Shown: piece after piece, positions 1 to 15,000 of the stretch
How positions within the stretch are numbered: position 1 is the stretch's first letter
How the letters are laid out: each line of letters begins with the position of its first letter
From: Ptychodera flava
Taxonomy: Eukaryota > Hemichordata > Enteropneusta > Ptychoderidae
Length of the DNA: 64,000 nucleotides
Direction: 5' to 3'
Assembly (NCBI RefSeq): GCF_041260155.1
Contig: NC_091933.1
Coordinates: forward strand, 38,436,293-38,500,292
The notes under the pieces: generated by a model
The model's database searches: none
What the model saw: the letters and a program-made list of their open reading frames with translations, nothing else
What the model was told of the DNA's origin: nothing
Position numbers and translations under genes: made by a program

Positions 1-3000
1 TGGTGGCAAGATTCTGGACTACTGGGGTCCATCGAAAAAATTGCTGGGTGACATGAATTTCCTGGCCAATCTGAAAGTGTATGACAAAGACAATATTCCA
101 GTAAGTTGAAGATATTGATGATGATATGTCTTTCAGACATGTGTGACCAACCTAGGACTCTTGATAAAATGATGTATCCCTGTCGTCTTGATTTGATACA
201 AGTAAAACTATTACAAAGTCAGGGGCTGTCCTGTATTTTCAAGTGCATACATGTGTTGCATGCATACCATTTGCCCAGCTTGATATTTCCTCTTGTTTAT
301 ACATATCCTGAAAAATTTTGAAGACAAAAATATGCTTCTGTGCTTTTATCATATCAGTTACCATCCAAATTTGTAATTTCACTTTGTATCATGGATAGCT
401 TCTATTTGAAGCAATAAATTCAGATATGAAAACAAAAGAAGGCTGGAGTACAACCACAAGACATATGTATGCGCATGAGTGTTGAAGTAGATTGTGATTT
501 ACGTCCTTCATTAATGAGCTTTTGTACAACCCAGTTGTTTGCCGTTTCATGGCACAACCTATTTTATTTTGAAGTGGGGGGAAAAGGGCATTTCATATTG
601 AAATGTAGGTGATAAAGTTACCGCACCAATATTAGATCTACAGGGATTTTGAGAGGAGTGAATAAATTTAGTGACGTTGCCTTTTTTCCAGGTACATGTA
701 ATGAAGAAGATCCGTACAGAGTACATACCAAACCCGGACTTTGATCCCTCCAAGGCTGCAAAGGCCTCCTCTGCAGCAGAGGGTCTCTGTAAATGGGCCC
801 TTGCCATGGAAGTGTACGACAGAGTAGCCAAAGTGGTTGCTCCCAAGAAGGCCAAACTGGCCGGCGCCGAGGAACAGCTAGCCAAGACCATGGCCATTCT
901 CAACTCCAAGAGAGCCGAGCTGAAAGCCGTGCAGGACAGGCTGGCTGCGCTGCAGAAACAGTTTGCTGAGATGACGGACAAGAAGGAAAAACTAGAATTC
1001 CAGGTGGACCTGTGCGGAAAGAAGCTTGTGAGAGCCGAGAAGTTGATTGGTGGTCTGGGTGGAGAAAAGAGCAGGTAAAGTTGTATTCACTTGTCGTGTC
1101 TCCAAATAGCAAAGCAATCAGATGTGCCTCTTTTACAAATTCCGTATTTTAAATACTCTCAAGGATACCATGAACAATGGTGGTATGTCAAACTGACCAT
1201 TCACACTTATCATGCACTATTTTAATGCTTCCAGTGTGTTTTTTGTTCCGACACATACAGCAATCCTTGACGCACCCACTGCATACCACCAGTACGACAG
1301 TTTTACTCATTTCACATGATGATGTTGTTCGTTCGTATTTCAGATGGACTATGGCAGCAGCTAATTTACAGCACACCTATGAACATTTGATAGGTGATGT
1401 CCTGATATCGTCCGGTGTGATCGCCTACCTGGGTGCCTTCACGTCACAGTACAGACACACCATGACTGCAGATTGGAGCAACACTTGCAAGGTTAGTCTG
1501 AAGGTTTCCTTTGCAACGTGTCAGTGGTTTTTCTGTGTTTTCTCCATGAGGGCAGTATAATGGTTCCTTAGGGCTCTGCTGTGTATCACAGTGACATCAT
1601 CATGTTGTAGGAGGGTTGAAATGTTACCACTGTTTAACCTTTTGAACACCATAGTCAATTTTTGTTGCCCTTATAAAATATACCTCAGTCAATTTTTTTT
1701 TCAGATTTTTGCCAAAATTTTGATAAAAAAGTGGCCATTGAAATGTTTTGTTCATTTGGTCCAAAATTATCAAAAATATTACAGAAAAGTTCATAAAAAT
1801 TCGTTTATCTTTCTCTTTTCTGGTATATCAAGCAGTCGTAATTTGAAATTTTGAACACCAAATTATCAATCAAGTAATTTGCAAGAGAACTTTATTTGAA
1901 ATCTGCGGAATTGACAGTTTTGCAGTCAATAAGAGGGCTTTACTATCCAATGCTGGTTATGGTACTGATTTAAAAAAGTTTTTGTATGTATCCGTGTATG
2001 TCTTGGCTTGATTTCACATATAGTGAATGTTTTCCCTTGATTTTGTACAGTCAAAGGATATTCCATGCACTGCGGAATACTCCCTAAGCCAAATTCTTGG
2101 TGATCCAGTCAAGATCCGTGCCTGGAACATTGCTGGATTACCAACAGATAACTTTTCCATTGACAATGGTGTGATTGTAGCCAACTCCAGGCGATGGTGA
2201 GTACATCCACATATGTCCACAGCAAGGAACAGTTTTTGTCAACAATACAGTTCATTTGTATGGATTAAAAAAGAAATTGGACTGGAGTTATTGAAGCAAA
2301 TTTTTATGTGTGAAAGTATAGAATTTAGATTCACATTGAGTAAGAAAGATCCTGCATTTTTTCAAGCACATATACATACCAAAAAGCCAACAAATGATAT
2401 TTAATTTGTTTGGTCACCTAATATGTAACCCTTTCACCACCATGGTTTGGCCCAAACTGATTGTCACCAATGGCAAGTTTGGACCATTGGAATTAATTGG
2501 GGGTGAACAGGTCATGTCAGTCTTGAACACGCTGATTTCATCCCCTGTTGTTATGCCACAGGCCACTGATGATTGACCCTCAAGGCCAAGCCAACAAATG
2601 GACCAAGAACTCAGAGAAGGACAACACTCTCAGCGTGATCAAACTGACTGACTCAGACTACATGAGAACACTTGAGAACTGCATCACCTTTGGCAACCCA
2701 TTGCTGCTGGAGAACGTTGGCGAGGAGTTAGACCCGTCTCTAGAACCTCTCCTGTTGAAACAGACATTTAAACAAGGTAAGGGCTTTGCAAGGAGAAGAT
2801 GCCGATGTTCCGGAATGCTCCATTGTACAATTATGCCATTGTTGTATGTATTTTCATTGAAAAAATGCCACTATAGGAGCATGTCCTTATCGGTAAATAG
2901 AGTATGTGCGTATTCTAACACCGCTCGTTTCCTCTGTATGTCCAATGTACAGTGTCAGAACAGAGCATTGCACTGTTTAAAAACATCCACTTTCAGAATT

Positions 3001-6000
3001 CCTGGGCCACCATTTTGTTGTGTAATTATTCAATAACATGATTCAAAACCAACTGAATAGTGTTGAAGTTGATGTTTTGCATTGATAAATGTTGTAGGTA
3101 CACAATTACATTGCGATAAATACGCTCTGATGACATATTTTCCATCCCATTTTGCAGGTGGTGTTGAGTGCATAAGGCTTGGTGAGAACGTCATTGAATT
3201 TTCAAGAGATTTCAGATTCTACATCACGACCAAACTTAGAAACCCTCACTACCTGCCAGAGCTGGCCACTAAAGTGTCGCTCTTGAACTTCATGATCACC
3301 CCAGAAGGTTTAGAAGATCAGCTGCTGGGTATTGTTGTCGCCAAGGAACGGTAGGCGAAATTCCATTGTCAGAAACAGAACCTTTCTCTTTTTATTCCAG
3401 TATTTTTGTATATTTCTAGCTTTCCAGCATCCAAAGCTGCTGTCATCCTTTGATATTAGATATGTAAGACAATTGAAGTAAAAAATGTAGTGCTCATTTG
3501 CAGCTGAACACTGGACAAATTTGACTGGTTATACACTGCTTTCAGCACGCTATTTTCTCAAAAAATCTTCGAATCCGTGAAGGGGAATATGTCCTCTTTG
3601 AACTCCCCCCCCCCCCCCCAAATTATTTTTGCTCATCTGAAGATCACCAGGGCCAGTCTTACCTAGAAACGGTGGTGTGTGAGGGAACTTTCCTACAATT
3701 CATACAAATGTGACCCCATAGGACTATGTTTACTTGTAGAATTGGTCAGTCTGGTCAAATTTTCAATACCCACTAAATTACCTTATTATTTCCATAACAT
3801 CTGGCAAAGGGCAAGTTACACTTTCATACATTCTTTGTGGTGCTTGATATTTGCATAATAAATATGTTTTAAAGCATTTAAATGACTCTGCCATTCCAGA
3901 CCTGAGTTAGAAGAAGAAAGAAACGCCCTGATTGTCCAGAGTGCAACTAACAAGAGACAACTGAAAGAAATTGAGGATAAAATCCTGGAGACACTCTCCT
4001 CCTCCGAGGGCAACATCTTGGAAGATGAGTCAGCAATTCAGATCTTGGACTCCTCCAAAGTACTGTCAGATGAAATCTCCAAGAAGCAGAAGATAGCCGA
4101 AGAAACTGAGAAGAAGTTAGAAGAATCCCGTGCTGGATACCGTCCCATTGCTAAGCATTCTAGCGTGTTGTTCTTCTGTCTGACAGACTTACCAAACATC
4201 GACCCCATGTATCAGTATTCACTCACTTGGTTTATAAACCTCTTTGTCAGCTCAATCCATGACAGGTAGGTACAGCTGCTAGAAAATGATCTCATAGCAT
4301 ACAACTCTCACGTCTGTACAAAAATGTGTTTTTTTTGTTAATCATTAAAATGAGCTGGTTATACGACCCTCATCGAAGACAATAGATGAGTGAAATTTCG
4401 GTACGCAAGTACTCTCCATTGATAATGACTCATTGTTGATCGATCTGCATGATCAATGTTCATTAATGCACTTTACATAATTGAAGACATTTTCCAACTG
4501 GGTGTCAGATATGTTTTCAAGACCAAAAAGCAAGACTAATTTTTTAGTTTGGCCTCAGAGGTGCTGATCTAGAAATGCTTCATTACCTGAATGGCAACAA
4601 TGTAAAGTTTCATATAGGAATTTCAGATCAAAATGCTCAATAGTAACCAATTTCTTTATATTCATTGAGGTAATTCACATTTTTATGCTGTGTTATATGA
4701 TGTACTTCATTTGACTGGGATATCAATATTCATATTCAGTTCAATCCCAGAGGAGAAATTTTCTCTGAAATGTTACATTGAAGTACATGTTTTGAGTACG
4801 TCATGTAACCACTTCCACTGAGGCGTGTCTTTGTCAATGCCATATTCATTTTGTAAAATCATTTGTATAATGTAACAGTATAATCCCCTGATATTTTTTG
4901 CAGCAACAAGTCCAAGATTCTGGAGAGGAGACTGCGATACCTGTCTGACCATTTCACCTACAACCTGTACTGCAATGTATGCAGGTCTCTCTTTGAAAAG
5001 GACAAGCTTCTCTTCTCATTCATACTGTGTGCAAACATCTTGATGTAAGTAGACTGCCAAATGAACTCAGCAAAATATTCACAGAACATAAGCCACCACA
5101 TCAAGAGCCTCTACAATGATTTTTGAAATCAATGAAACCACATTACCCAGATTTCAAACAAGATACATAGATCACATTGTACCGTACATGGAAGGAATTG
5201 CATGTAGAAATGACGCTCAACCATTGTGTTCAGATACTTTATGGTTTTTTTGCATGTTGATGATGTCATGCTACTAACGCTACAATATATTTCAGGAACT
5301 TGCTGCGTAACCTATGATCCGCAGTGCCTGTTTCATGTTATAAACTGCAAATAAGCTGGTGTTACCAGTAGAGGAGCCAAAACACTGCATTATCCAATCT
5401 ATCCTTCCATTGCTAGCCTCTATCATGCCTGGACTGCTAATATGTATGTTTAAAGCCTGCTAGCATCCTGTAGCATCACAATAGACGTATCAAGTAAAGC
5501 ATATAGCTGATCTGACAACTTGTGTCCAATTTGCCCTGCTATGCTGATCGTTAGATTTCTCCGCTTTATTTTGATTACATTACATGTTTCCTTTTTCCCC
5601 CCACCTTTCACCCTTGAACATGGATGACCTTCTTCACCCTATATTATCAGGTTTTCTCAAGACAATGATCCGCAGTAAGTGCATAGAGTCACCCCGCTTT
5701 GCATATTTACCTGCATGTGCTCTAAGTAGCCTGCCTGACTGCATGCCTGCATGCTTTAGACCAAGAGATACAGGATGCCTGCTTGCTGTCCAGGCAGAAA
5801 TACTCAATCATCACTAACTTGGCTTTGAAAAAAAATCACCACTCTGCACAAAAAAAAGCAAATCAGTCACCGCAATTCAGAGCTGTCATCACTGTCTGTC
5901 TGTCTTTGCCAAATGTTGTCTCTTGCACAGTGTTTCACTCAACAGTGTCTTGCTGTCATGTGAATTCAAGATGGCACACACCAACTTCACAGTTGCACAG

Positions 6001-9000
6001 ACTAACAAGAATATTTTGTCAGTGTTCAACTTCTGTGTAAACTTTCCTTTATAATAACATGAAAATGCACAATTTAGACTAACAGCAAAGTATGTGGATA
6101 TAAAAAGCACCTTGTAATATTTAGTGGATTTTCCAGTCTTAGAAGACAGTCTATTATGAAATTTTCATTGTGCACCAGTTTTACGCTAAGTGGGTAAAGA
6201 CGTTTTTAGCCATGGGAAGTTCTTTCTTCAACAGTCGACCAAGTACTTACAAGGATGGCACTTCCAGCACTTTCATGAAAGAAAAACTAAACAAAATAAA
6301 AATATCAAATATCTGGTCCATGCTGCATCATGTTAACAAAATTAAAACCTGTTTGTAGTTTCATTCCATGGGATAGCTTGCACAGACGACTAGTCAATAA
6401 ATGTTAATATCTGTACTTATAAAACATTAACAGAATGCAGGTAAATAATCAAGGTTATTGCATGGCTGACGGTTAGGTTCTTGTCGTGATGTCATAAGTG
6501 GTATATAACGTGTTCTCTTTGTTTAGGATTCACACATTAATGAGTGTTGTTTGCTGTTATTTGCATGTTATTAATCAACACATCACCTTTGAGAGTCGGC
6601 AAACAGTACATTTCAAAAGACAATTTTTAAATGGAAGAGGAAGGCTTGAGATACATTCCACGCATGTGCTTAGAGTGGAGCAGTTCATTCTAGAAATGGG
6701 GGGGGGAGAGGGATGTGCAGAAATGTACTTGGTATAATTCGATTGTCGAAACACAGAGCTTGTTGGTTAAAAAAAAATTGAGTACTGTTCGTTGATGATC
6801 AAAGATGAGATACTGTGTGATAGGCTATTTAGAACCATCGAGATGAGCATTGGGAAGTGTAGCTGATTTTTTTTCTCATTGGGGTTGTTTATTCACAGGT
6901 CAAAGAAAGAAATGGAACATAATGAATTCATGTTCTTCTTGACTGGAGGTGTCGGATTGGAAAATAAACTGGAAAACCCTGACCCAAGCTGGTTGTCTGA
7001 TAAAGCATGGGATGAAATCTGTCGTATGAGTGACATGAAAGCATTCAAAGGTTTCAGGTAAGATTTTATGAACTGTATTCCTTGGTAGAAATACCAAGCA
7101 AGGGCAGTAACTGTAACTATTGATGATTTTCTCTTTTTTTGTTTCGTACGTCACATGCAGTTTCTTGCTCCTCTCCCCATGTTGAGATACTGTGCATTGG
7201 GTTTATCAACTCAGCCTGTACTTTGGTAGACTGCATTGTTATAATTGTAGACCAGTGAATTCTGGTGTGGACTAGAATTTCAATCTGAACCATGTCAGGG
7301 CATTTTACACTATAGATGCTATGTTTAAAAGCTGTATAGTAGGTGTTTCAACGTGCCTTGGGGTGTAGAACAAGAACTTGCAATTGAAATACAAAACAAA
7401 CAGTTAAAAAAATCATCAAAGTTACACCTACTGGCCCTTTAAACTTTTTTACCGGGTAAAATATTCCCATTATTGAGTTTTCAGCTCAGTTATCCATTAC
7501 AGTAACAAAAGAATGACACTGTAGACAGTTGCTAGAAAATTTTCAAATTTGAGGTGCTTAGAAAAAAGCACCAACAACACTGAGAGAGTTACAAAGGCAA
7601 ACTAATTCAGACATCAACATCCTAGTGATTTGGATCATGAAATCTAAACTTCTGTTTCTCTTTGCAAACTTTTATCGGCAGGGATCATTTTCAAGACAAC
7701 ATCGATGAGTGGCACACATTCTACGACAGCACAGAACCGCACAAAGAACAGCTTCCGGCGCCATGGAGTGAAAAACTACTTGACTTCCAGAAGATGATAG
7801 TCTTGAGATGTACAAGACCAGATAAGGTACAGATAATGGCCTGTCCACTTTACATTGAGGAGTTGTTATCCTTTTTGGCCATAAAACCATCATGGTATTT
7901 GTGTTTACGTTACTGTCATTTTCAAGTGAGATTACATCAGACTCTGATCACTGTTCAGATTTTTGGTTTTTTTTGTAAATTTTTCTCAAAATCTGTGTTG
8001 ATTTTCATGTTTGATATTTTCTGTCTTTGGTTCTTTCTTAGTGTTTACTTCTGCGTCAATGCACAGTCTGCTTTCAAGTATATTCTCAGTACAGCCCCAC
8101 CTCCCAGATGTACAACTATCATGAAAATGTTACAGGCATTTGTACTCTTATGATCCGAACTGCTCCCATCTATTAACTACAACTTACTCTTGATATCATT
8201 GATAATTATAGATGTGATATTTTTCCTAACACATGTGTACATTTTCCCCCTTTCAGATTGTACCTGCTGTTACAGACTTTGTCAAGGAAAAACTTGGTCA
8301 GAAATTCATTGAGCCACCGCCATTCGATCTGTCCAAGTGCTACTACGACTCCAACGCCTGTGCACCATTGATTTTCATTCTGTCGCCCGGTGCTGATCCC
8401 ATGGCCAGTCTGCTGAAATTTGCCGGGGATCAAGGTTTCAGTGGTGACAAGTTCAATGCCATCTCACTAGGACAGGGACAGGTAAAGATCACATCATAAA
8501 GATATCTGATAAATCCAAACGTACCCTTTTTTTGGTGTTTCAAATACAATTAAAAGAGCAAACCTTTTACCGTACAAATCTATTAGGAATTCACTGGTTT
8601 ATTGGACAAGGTAGAATGGCAAAACTCATAGCTCAGAGTGAGAAGTATGGTGATCCCAGATGTTGGACAAATAAATTTGCTTGACCATCAATCCATTGGA
8701 TGAATTTCATAAAGACAGGAACGACCTACACAGCTTGCTCTTATACACAGATTTGCTGCAAGCAAGACAGCTCATCTGTTTATCACTGTATTGCATTCCT
8801 CACACTAGAAATGAACTTCCAAAGCTAAGTATAGTCAGTTCTGCTCGACAATGGTAGCTCCACTCAGATTAATCTTAAGTTTTACAAATACACATCCATA
8901 AGTAAAACTGATGAGTAATGACATTATGATATTATCATATTTATCAGAAGTTCTTGACATCATTCTCTTAAATGTATTAAAATGATTTGTGTTTGTGTGC

Positions 9001-12000
9001 ACTCTAAAGGGACCCATAGCTGCTAAGATGATAGAGCAAGCCAGAAATGACGGAACCTGGGTGGTCCTTCAGAATTGTCACTTGGCGGTGTCCTGGATGC
9101 CAGCGATGGAAAAGATTTGCGAAGATTTTTCACCAGAGAATGTCAGCTCGGAGTTCAGACTCTGGTTAACAAGTTATCCTTCTGACAAAGTAAGATTTCA
9201 ATCGAAATCCATTGCACAGGGAAATAATTTGCTTTCATCTAGACTGGGGTGATCACTGTCCAGTACATGCTAGCAATGATGTATTGTAATTGGAGACATT
9301 TCTGTTCTTTAGCAGATACCGTGACTCATTGTGATATTGTATATTGATTGACCAGTATTGTTTCAATGCAGTAATATAGTTCAAACAGAATCAACACGAT
9401 ACAAATAAAAGTTCCTACACCATTGTGAAAAGACAAATATTCTGAACAAATAACAAAAAATATTGATTGGGGAGCCAACAGGAAAATGCATTGACTTGGT
9501 TTATAGGATGACAAGCATCAGAGAGATCACAAACCTGATGAATAATAATGCAAATGTCATCTAGCAGTGTGAAAAATAGTCATTGCCACCAGTAATTGGA
9601 TATATTTTATGTCAGTGAATTAGTCTGAACACTGTCACATACACATGAACTTTGGCAAGAACTAGCAATCAGAGAAAAAAAGAAAGGCAAGTCTTGGTAC
9701 TTGTGATGGCAAAAAACCCAATGATTAGTGTTGGTAAAAGTAACTATCCATTCATGTATCCCTTTCTCTCCGTTCAGTTCCCTGTAACAGTCTTACAGAA
9801 TGGTGTTAAGATGACCAACGAACCACCCACCGGACTGAGACAGAACATGTTACAGTCGTACTACAATGATCCAATCAGTGATCAGGAATTCTTCAGTGGC
9901 TGTCCTGACAAAGAACAGGTATGAAATGTCAGTTTCTCTGTGTTATACCCTATCAGCTAGTGTGTTATACCCTATCAGCTAGTGTGTTATACCCTATCAG
10001 CTAGTGTGTTATACCCTATCAGCTAGTGTGTTATACCCTATCAGCTAGTGTGTTATACCCTATCAGTTAGTGTGTTATATCCTATTGCTAGTGTGTTATA
10101 CCCTATCAGCTAGTGTGTTATACCCTATCAGCTAGTGGCAGGGTTTACTCAGAAGAATTCATTAATATGCAAGAATATAGATATGGAGTGGTCAGTCTAT
10201 GTCTTGTGTCAGTTTTATAATTTGTTGCTTCATTAAACAGGCATAGATAGGAAACCTGTAATCTTGAAGAAGAAAATCTCTTTTTATTGTTTACTATTTC
10301 CTTCGCATGATGTTGCAATAAATTTCTATTAAAAATTATATTACTATGATTTTGTGACCTGTCTCTTGATTGTATCCAACCTAGTTTCCCAGCGTTTTGG
10401 TAAGAATAAAACTGATTTAAGTGTTCCTCATAAAGGGTTTCTGATCACTGAATTAGAGATTGTGCAATTCACATGGTAACACTTCTTTGTCTGATCTGCA
10501 ACAGACCTGGGAAAAACTGCTGTTCAGTCTGTGTTTCTTCCATGCCCTGGTGCAAGAAAGAAGGAAATTTGGTCCTCTAGGATGGAATATTCCATATGGA
10601 TTCAATGAATCAGATCTCAGGATTAGTGTCCGGCAACTACAGGTAATGTTGATTGCAGGCTTGTCGATCCCCAGTTCTGGACTCTTACCCTTTTTTCTCT
10701 GATGTGCAGATCAACTCCACATGTTAGCGACTAAATGGTGGGTTGTGCTTTTCCATATCTTGCAAGGAGAAGTGACCTCATGTTGAAATGAATGCATGGA
10801 AATGTGTCGCAAATGTATTGGATCATTTGATTTGTTGTGAAAAAGCAGTAACTCAGAAAAGCCTTGAGGAGAAGAATATCAGCAAATCGTCATGTGTATT
10901 TAATCCTAACATCATTTTGAGGAAATGTTGATGTATTTGTACAGCATTCTTGGTGTTCATTTCAGTTTTCATTTCAAAAGTTCCACCCTGACGTTACTGA
11001 GTGATCTCTTTGCTGTGTCTATCTCCAGATGTTCATCAATGATTATGAACAAGTCCCCTATGACGCCATCTCCTACATGACTGGCGAGTGTAACTATGGA
11101 GGCCGTGTGACAGACGACAGGGACCGTCGTACCCTGCTGACCATCCTGAATGATTTCTACAACCCCAAGGTCATTTCAGAAGCCAAGTACAAGTTCTCAC
11201 CTAGTGGCATATATTATGCCCCGCCCAAAGGCTCCTATGAAGATTATGTAGAATTTATCAAGGTAAACACTAACAAATATGCTCATAGCGAAACACTCAA
11301 GTTGACTGCTAATTTTCATCTCATCATCTAATCTATGGGATGACTGACTGAGAACATGATAATCTTCTGAACATGATGACCATCTCAGTTGAAAATTGTT
11401 TGCTACCAAATGCAGTGAAGGCTGGTTTGTTGTCTTTCCTCCGTTATTTTTTTTGCATATTATTTTTTAGTCACAAATGAATCGGATATCAACCAAAATG
11501 TTTTTAACTTTTGATGCTGCCTTTATATGTTTATAACCTGAGATGAAGGAAAAGACCCATGTGATTACAACGTAATAAACTTTTCTTTTACTTCACTTTA
11601 TTATATCACATTTTACATATATTTTAAATTAATTTTTGGATTTCATTTGTTTTTGTCAATGATATCATTTACAATTTAGCCAGGGTAAGTGTAGAATGTC
11701 TGATCACACTCAAGAAATGTTTTATTTATTTCTCTGATTTTGTCGTCTTCCATCAGGCCATGCCTCTGATGCAGAAACCGGAAGTCTTTGGAATGCATGA
11801 TAATGTGGACATCAGCCGAGAACTCCAAGAGACAAGACAGTTATTCAACAATGTCTTGTTGACTCAAGGAAGTCGCGGTGGTGGAGCCTCCGGCAAATCT
11901 GACGACACTCTCCTAGAAATTGCAAAAGATATCCTTTCTAAGGTATGTGTACTGCTGAGATTTCAGAAATTGAAGAAGCCGTAGATTTATGAAAGACGAT

Positions 12001-15000
12001 CAGTTTTTACAATTGCAAGATTTATACACACTTATGTTGAGATATGGAAGTTTTTCTGTAGAGGTTGGTACTTCAGTTTCTCAATTGAAATTTGAAAATC
12101 ATCAGATATCTGTTGATCCAAGTGTGTGGACTGTGTTTTGTTCATGTTATTTACATCCAATGAAAACTGAATGTACCGTAGATACAAGCTTGCTTAATGT
12201 TTATGATAGAATGGCAATATCATAACATGAATTTTTTTTTTATTTTTGCAAGATTTGTACCATGTTCTCATTTATACCGCATATGATAGTGAATGAAGTC
12301 ATCTTTTTCTCAAGCCCAAACTTTATTACAGCCATATTATACAATGTTCAAAAGTATGTGAAAGTTGCCCTGATACTCTCAATACCTAGATCCGTAATTT
12401 GACTGAGTGCACTTTTAACGGCCCTCAACATTCTAACTTCGTTTCTTTTCTCTTTATTGTTACCATGGACAGCTTCCTAAGAACTATGACTTGGAAGCAG
12501 CTTTGGGAAAATACCCAGTGGAGTACAGTGAGAGTATGAATACTGTATTGGTGCAAGAAATGGAAAGATTCAACAGGTGAATTTTCTGTGATTGCGTTAT
12601 TCAGTTACTTTTCCAAGGATGTTCAAACAGTAGACACTTTTCTCCTCAAAGTGATCCATTTTGAGAACAGCACAAGCTACATGCTGAACCCCTGTGCACT
12701 CCCTACAAGTCACGTACTCTAGTCGCATCCAGAACCATAGCTGCAACTGGTGGATGGGAAATGTCCAGGTGGACTTGTGGTGTTATAATTTCTGGGGAGT
12801 AACTGTGCTGATACTAGCTCACATACACCTCTGCTTATGTCTCTTTGACTGAAAGGCAAATATTATTACTGTAATAACTTAACATACAGAGGAGAATCAA
12901 ACTAATTTCACAAAATGTGTCAAGTCTGTCTATCAAGGAGAATCTTTTCCAGTTCCCATTATGCGTACAGACTTGCTATAATATGGCCTCTCTGAATAGC
13001 TTGAAGTATTGTCCTAAATGCTATACATGTTCGAACTTTTGTTATTCTCAGGTTGTTGCAGACTATACGTACCAGCATTGTGAATTTACAGAAAGCCATC
13101 AAAGGTTTGGTGGTGATGTCAGCTGACTTAGAAAGTGTGGCTAGTAGTCTACTCATTGGCAAGGTAAGCATTTTCAAATTCTCGCTATGTGATTTGCTTG
13201 TGTGTTTGTTTGTTTGTTTGTATGTTTGTTTGTTTTTTCCATCGTCTTGCAGATCTGTGATACATGAGAAGCATGACTCACAACCATATGTAAAAATATT
13301 TTTGATATCAAAAATATGATGTGATATAATCATATGATATGATTTTCAACCAGTGATGTTAAATGATGAGTATCATGGAAATTCACACTGAGATTTTTCC
13401 TGCTGCAGTTGTAAATTACTTTTACAAGAATACATTGGAATCAAAGTATACAAAATCAGCTGATGTCTGCATCTCCACAATTTGTATTAGACATCTGCCA
13501 CAAGTAGGATTCATTTGGATCAATTGATCTGTAGATTTGAATGAAGATTGGATGTCTGCTGTATGAGTTGTCTTGTCAACCTCTGGATTGTAAATCTTTA
13601 TTTTAACAAGAAAATCTTTAATCACACACTGAAAAGATCAAGGTCAACAACAAATAATGCATGAGTTTATTCTTTTTGTTGTTTCCAAAGGTACCTGAGA
13701 TGTGGGCCAAGCGTTCCTACCCAAGCTTGAAGCCGCTTGGTAGCTACGTCAATGATTTCTTACAGAGGTTGAAGTTCTTGCAAGATTGGTACGACAGCGG
13801 CAAACCCAACGTCTTCTGGATTTCAGGCTTCTACTTTACCCAGGCTTTCCTGACAGGTGCCATGCAGAACTATGCCAGGAAATACACCATTCCCATCGAC
13901 AAACTGGGATATCAATTTGAGGTCAGTGGAAAATTCCATCTTTTACCCCGAAGCGAAAACAGTACAGCCGCATTGTAGTTATCAATCCAGGTGCAGCTTT
14001 AAGCCAGCTGGTAATGTTCAATATCAAATTGTGATCATTCAACAGTGTCTTATTTTGGAAAAGAAACAAAATTTGCATGGGAAAAGTAGTGTTGACGTTT
14101 CCTGAAGACAAAACGTCTCACTTTTCAGGAGTATATCAACAAACTTTGTGATGTCACCAAAAGTATGTCATAGTAAGCAAACAATGGCACAGTCCATTGT
14201 AATGAAAATGAAAATATCAAGAAGAGTAGTCATACCACATAATGATTCTACTCCAGAATTAAAAGGACTTGGATGTGTTCTACAGACCCAGTACATCCAG
14301 CAGATCACGTGATGGCAGTACAAACAAACCCATGTGTACAAAACCCATATGGACACACAAGTATTTCTGTGCGTGTTTGTGCATGTAGCTTTGTTTGTAC
14401 TGCAGTCCATTTGAATTCCAGTTTAACCTTTTCGTCTGTTATTACATGTTTATCTTTTATATCTCATTTTGTAGGTTCTTCCAAGAGAGACGAGTGATTC
14501 AGCGCCTGAAGATGGTGTTTATGTCTTTGGTCTGTACTTGGATGGTGCTCGGTGGGATAGGAAGAAGTAAGTGCTAGCTGTCGACTCGTTGCATCATGTA
14601 AAATCAAATATCAAATCAAAATTGACATGATACATACAGGAAAGTTGTGGCCCTTTACAATGTTTGCAGGAATATATAGAAGGGTCATTTTCTCAACTGG
14701 AAGAAGCTGAACAGTGCTTAATAGATGACCAAACCACAGATGAAAGTACCAAAAGCTGTTCTGAGGACAAAATTATTTTCTAAAGACACCAACAGCGTCA
14801 TTGTCCGAAACGAAAGTGATTCACAAGCAACGACTCTTTAAACCTTGTAATCAATGTGTAATTCTTACAAAAATAACATTGTAAAATATGATCATCATCT
14901 TGTACTTGAAATCATATTGTTAGCTCTTTGTGGAAACCCTATTGGTATGCAAATGCCCTGTCAAGTGCCTGGTAAATCATTTCACTGTACTTTATTTCAG

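Noticed and set aside
5291-5340. Exon-like stretch after TATATTTCAG in the dynein intron
   Set aside because: Joined to the exon ending at 5044 it hits a TGA after six codons and has no consensus donor. It shares a short GATCCGCAGT word with the microexon candidate, which may be chance.
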